Source: Paramecium sonneborni (Eukaryota; Ciliophora; Oligohymenophorea; Peniculida; Parameciidae). Taken from it: DNA of 64,000 nucleotides. Below the pieces are notes generated by a model. The model saw only the letters and a list, made by a program, of their open reading frames with translations, had not been told where the DNA came from and searched no databases. The translations under genes were made by a program, and so were the position numbers. Below are positions 63,027-64,000 of the stretch, piece after piece (positions within the stretch are counted from its first letter, which is position 1; each line of letters begins with the position of its first letter). The stretch covers positions 150,438 to 214,437 of the forward strand of contig CAJJDN010000077.1 of the NCBI GenBank assembly GCA_905182985.1, given 5' to 3'.

Positions 63027-63866
63027 ATGTAAAGCTAATAAAGTGACTATGAGTATCTTAGTACGATTTTGTAAAAAAATAGTAGTTGCTTTAATTTAAA
63101 CTAAAAATTAACCCTTTATATTAGGCCATAAAATCGTAATGAAAAGAGAAGAAAAAAACATTCATCTTGTAGCACAGAAGATATAAATCCTAAACTTTAT
63201 GATTCATAAATAAAAAAAAAGTTAGACTTAAGTTCCTCTAGCACAAATGAATGTTAAGGAAATTAAAAAAATAAAATTCGAATCGCATTTAAACCAATCA
63301 TTAGATTAAGAAATAAGTTTCTTAATGGAAACAATCCTAATAGTTATTCATTAGCAAATTATAAAGAAATTGTATGCAATTTTTGTCTTTTGCATCTAGA
63401 TAATTAATACTCAAAATTGGAAGAAAACTAATCATATTCCACAATAACTTTGGAATAACATTAATATTTACACTCTCAAACAATTACAACGTTATGTAAA
63501 CATAAGTTTCATTATGATTGTTTTCAAAATAACATTAAACAACAATTAAATCAATAAAAACCAACAATCTCTTGTATATGTGGCAAAAAAATTAATAATC
63601 AACTTTTAAAATAATATACCTCTGAAGTCTTAATCAAAAAAATATTGAAAAATTAACTTGAAATAATTTATTAAAAATATTAAGATTCTCTTAATTTCAA
63701 AAAATGTAATAATTGTACTTTTTTTTGGATAAAATAGGATACTTAACTATATCTTCCAATTTGTATTTATTGTTTACTATCCTACAATAGTAATGATCAA
63801 TCAAAATCTTCAAATCAAAACTAATTTAATAAATAAAAAAGGTTGAGATCTATTAGCATGTAATGA
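63027..63866 (+). CDS. RING-like cysteine-rich protein (family member C)
   Basis: A single exon of 279 aa from ATG 63027 to TGA 63864-63866. The start is uncertain because the frame is open with few landmarks. Residues 1-110 are basic and disordered. The zinc motif reads VCNFCLLHLDNQ, then LCKHKFHYDCF and ISCICGKKINNQLLKQ. It has the same C-x2-C, C-x-H-x-x-H-x2-C, C-x-C-G-x-K-I-N order as the genes at 48852 and 49576. A second pair follows (KKCNNCTFFW, PICIYCLL). A rival frame starting at 63049 overlaps but lacks the motif. Function is unknown; it is a dispersed paralogue of the 49-50 kb family. Confidence 0.72.
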
Positions 63867-64000
63867 ATGTTTTAATAAAATCATAAATTATAATGAACTC
63901 ACATTCTTTTAATCAATTTGATTTCTTTATAAATATTATTTCTTTCAATATTGATTTACAGTTAATCTGAAACAACTGTAACTTTGTTTTCAACCATATA

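Overview
The window is ciliate nuclear (macronuclear) DNA, most likely from a Paramecium species. Conserved proteins read through only if TAA and TAG are glutamine and TGA is the sole stop. Genes are interrupted by tiny GT-AG introns of 20-31 nt (about 43 placed here). Intergenic DNA is very AT-rich, and neighbouring genes often lie only 29-63 bp apart. This combination (Gln-reassigned code, ~25-nt introns, high density) is the established signature of Paramecium; the exact species cannot be named from the sequence alone.

The scaffold is not clean. Single N bases at 18792, 30307, 32869 and 37677 each join two contigs whose ends are the same sequence (1238, 1399, 1275 and 1125 bp). These apparent tandem duplications are almost certainly unmerged overlaps. 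Collapsing them leaves about 58.96 kb of real sequence. They split or duplicate an exportin gene, a cyclin gene, SEC61 gamma and an EF-hand gene.

Layout. 1-8 kb: strictosidine-synthase-like protein, RuvB-like 2, a proline-rich formin-like coiled-coil protein, and WDR70. 8-11.7 kb: a decayed stretch with a class-3 lipase remnant and a CFAP97-like remnant. 11.7-27.7 kb: coiled-coil protein, cyclic-nucleotide-binding protein, CXC (LIN54-like) protein, exportin-7-like receptor, hybrid histidine kinase, HMG-like protein and proteasome ATPase Rpt6. 28-28.8 kb: a clear but broken PARP. 29-34 kb: cyclin and Sec61 gamma, repeated by the contig overlaps. 34-36.5 kb: a decayed WD-type gene. 36.8-48.7 kb: a dense run of EF-hand coiled-coil protein, importin-alpha-like protein, RING-H2 membrane protein, SDHB, Pam16/Tim16, RBR ubiquitin ligase, cap-binding protein NCBP2 and a WD40 protein. 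48.8-64 kb: several cysteine-rich RING-like proteins, a 17-residue-repeat coiled-coil protein, a compact HECT ligase, a Myb protein, an ankyrin protein, a small membrane protein, and a calcium-dependent protein kinase whose catalytic motifs are lost.

These are mostly ordinary housekeeping and signalling genes in compact order rather than one pathway. Ubiquitin-type zinc-binding proteins are over-represented (RING-H2, RBR, HECT and four RING/IBR-like genes between 42 and 64 kb). The more unusual items are the CDPK-like pseudokinase with intact EF-hands, the 17-residue repeat protein, the importin-alpha relative that appears to lack its cargo-binding hallmarks, several pseudogenes including a 250-codon frame broken only by three TGA codons, and a GC-rich structured island near 62.6 kb. 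I found no clearly novel multi-gene system.
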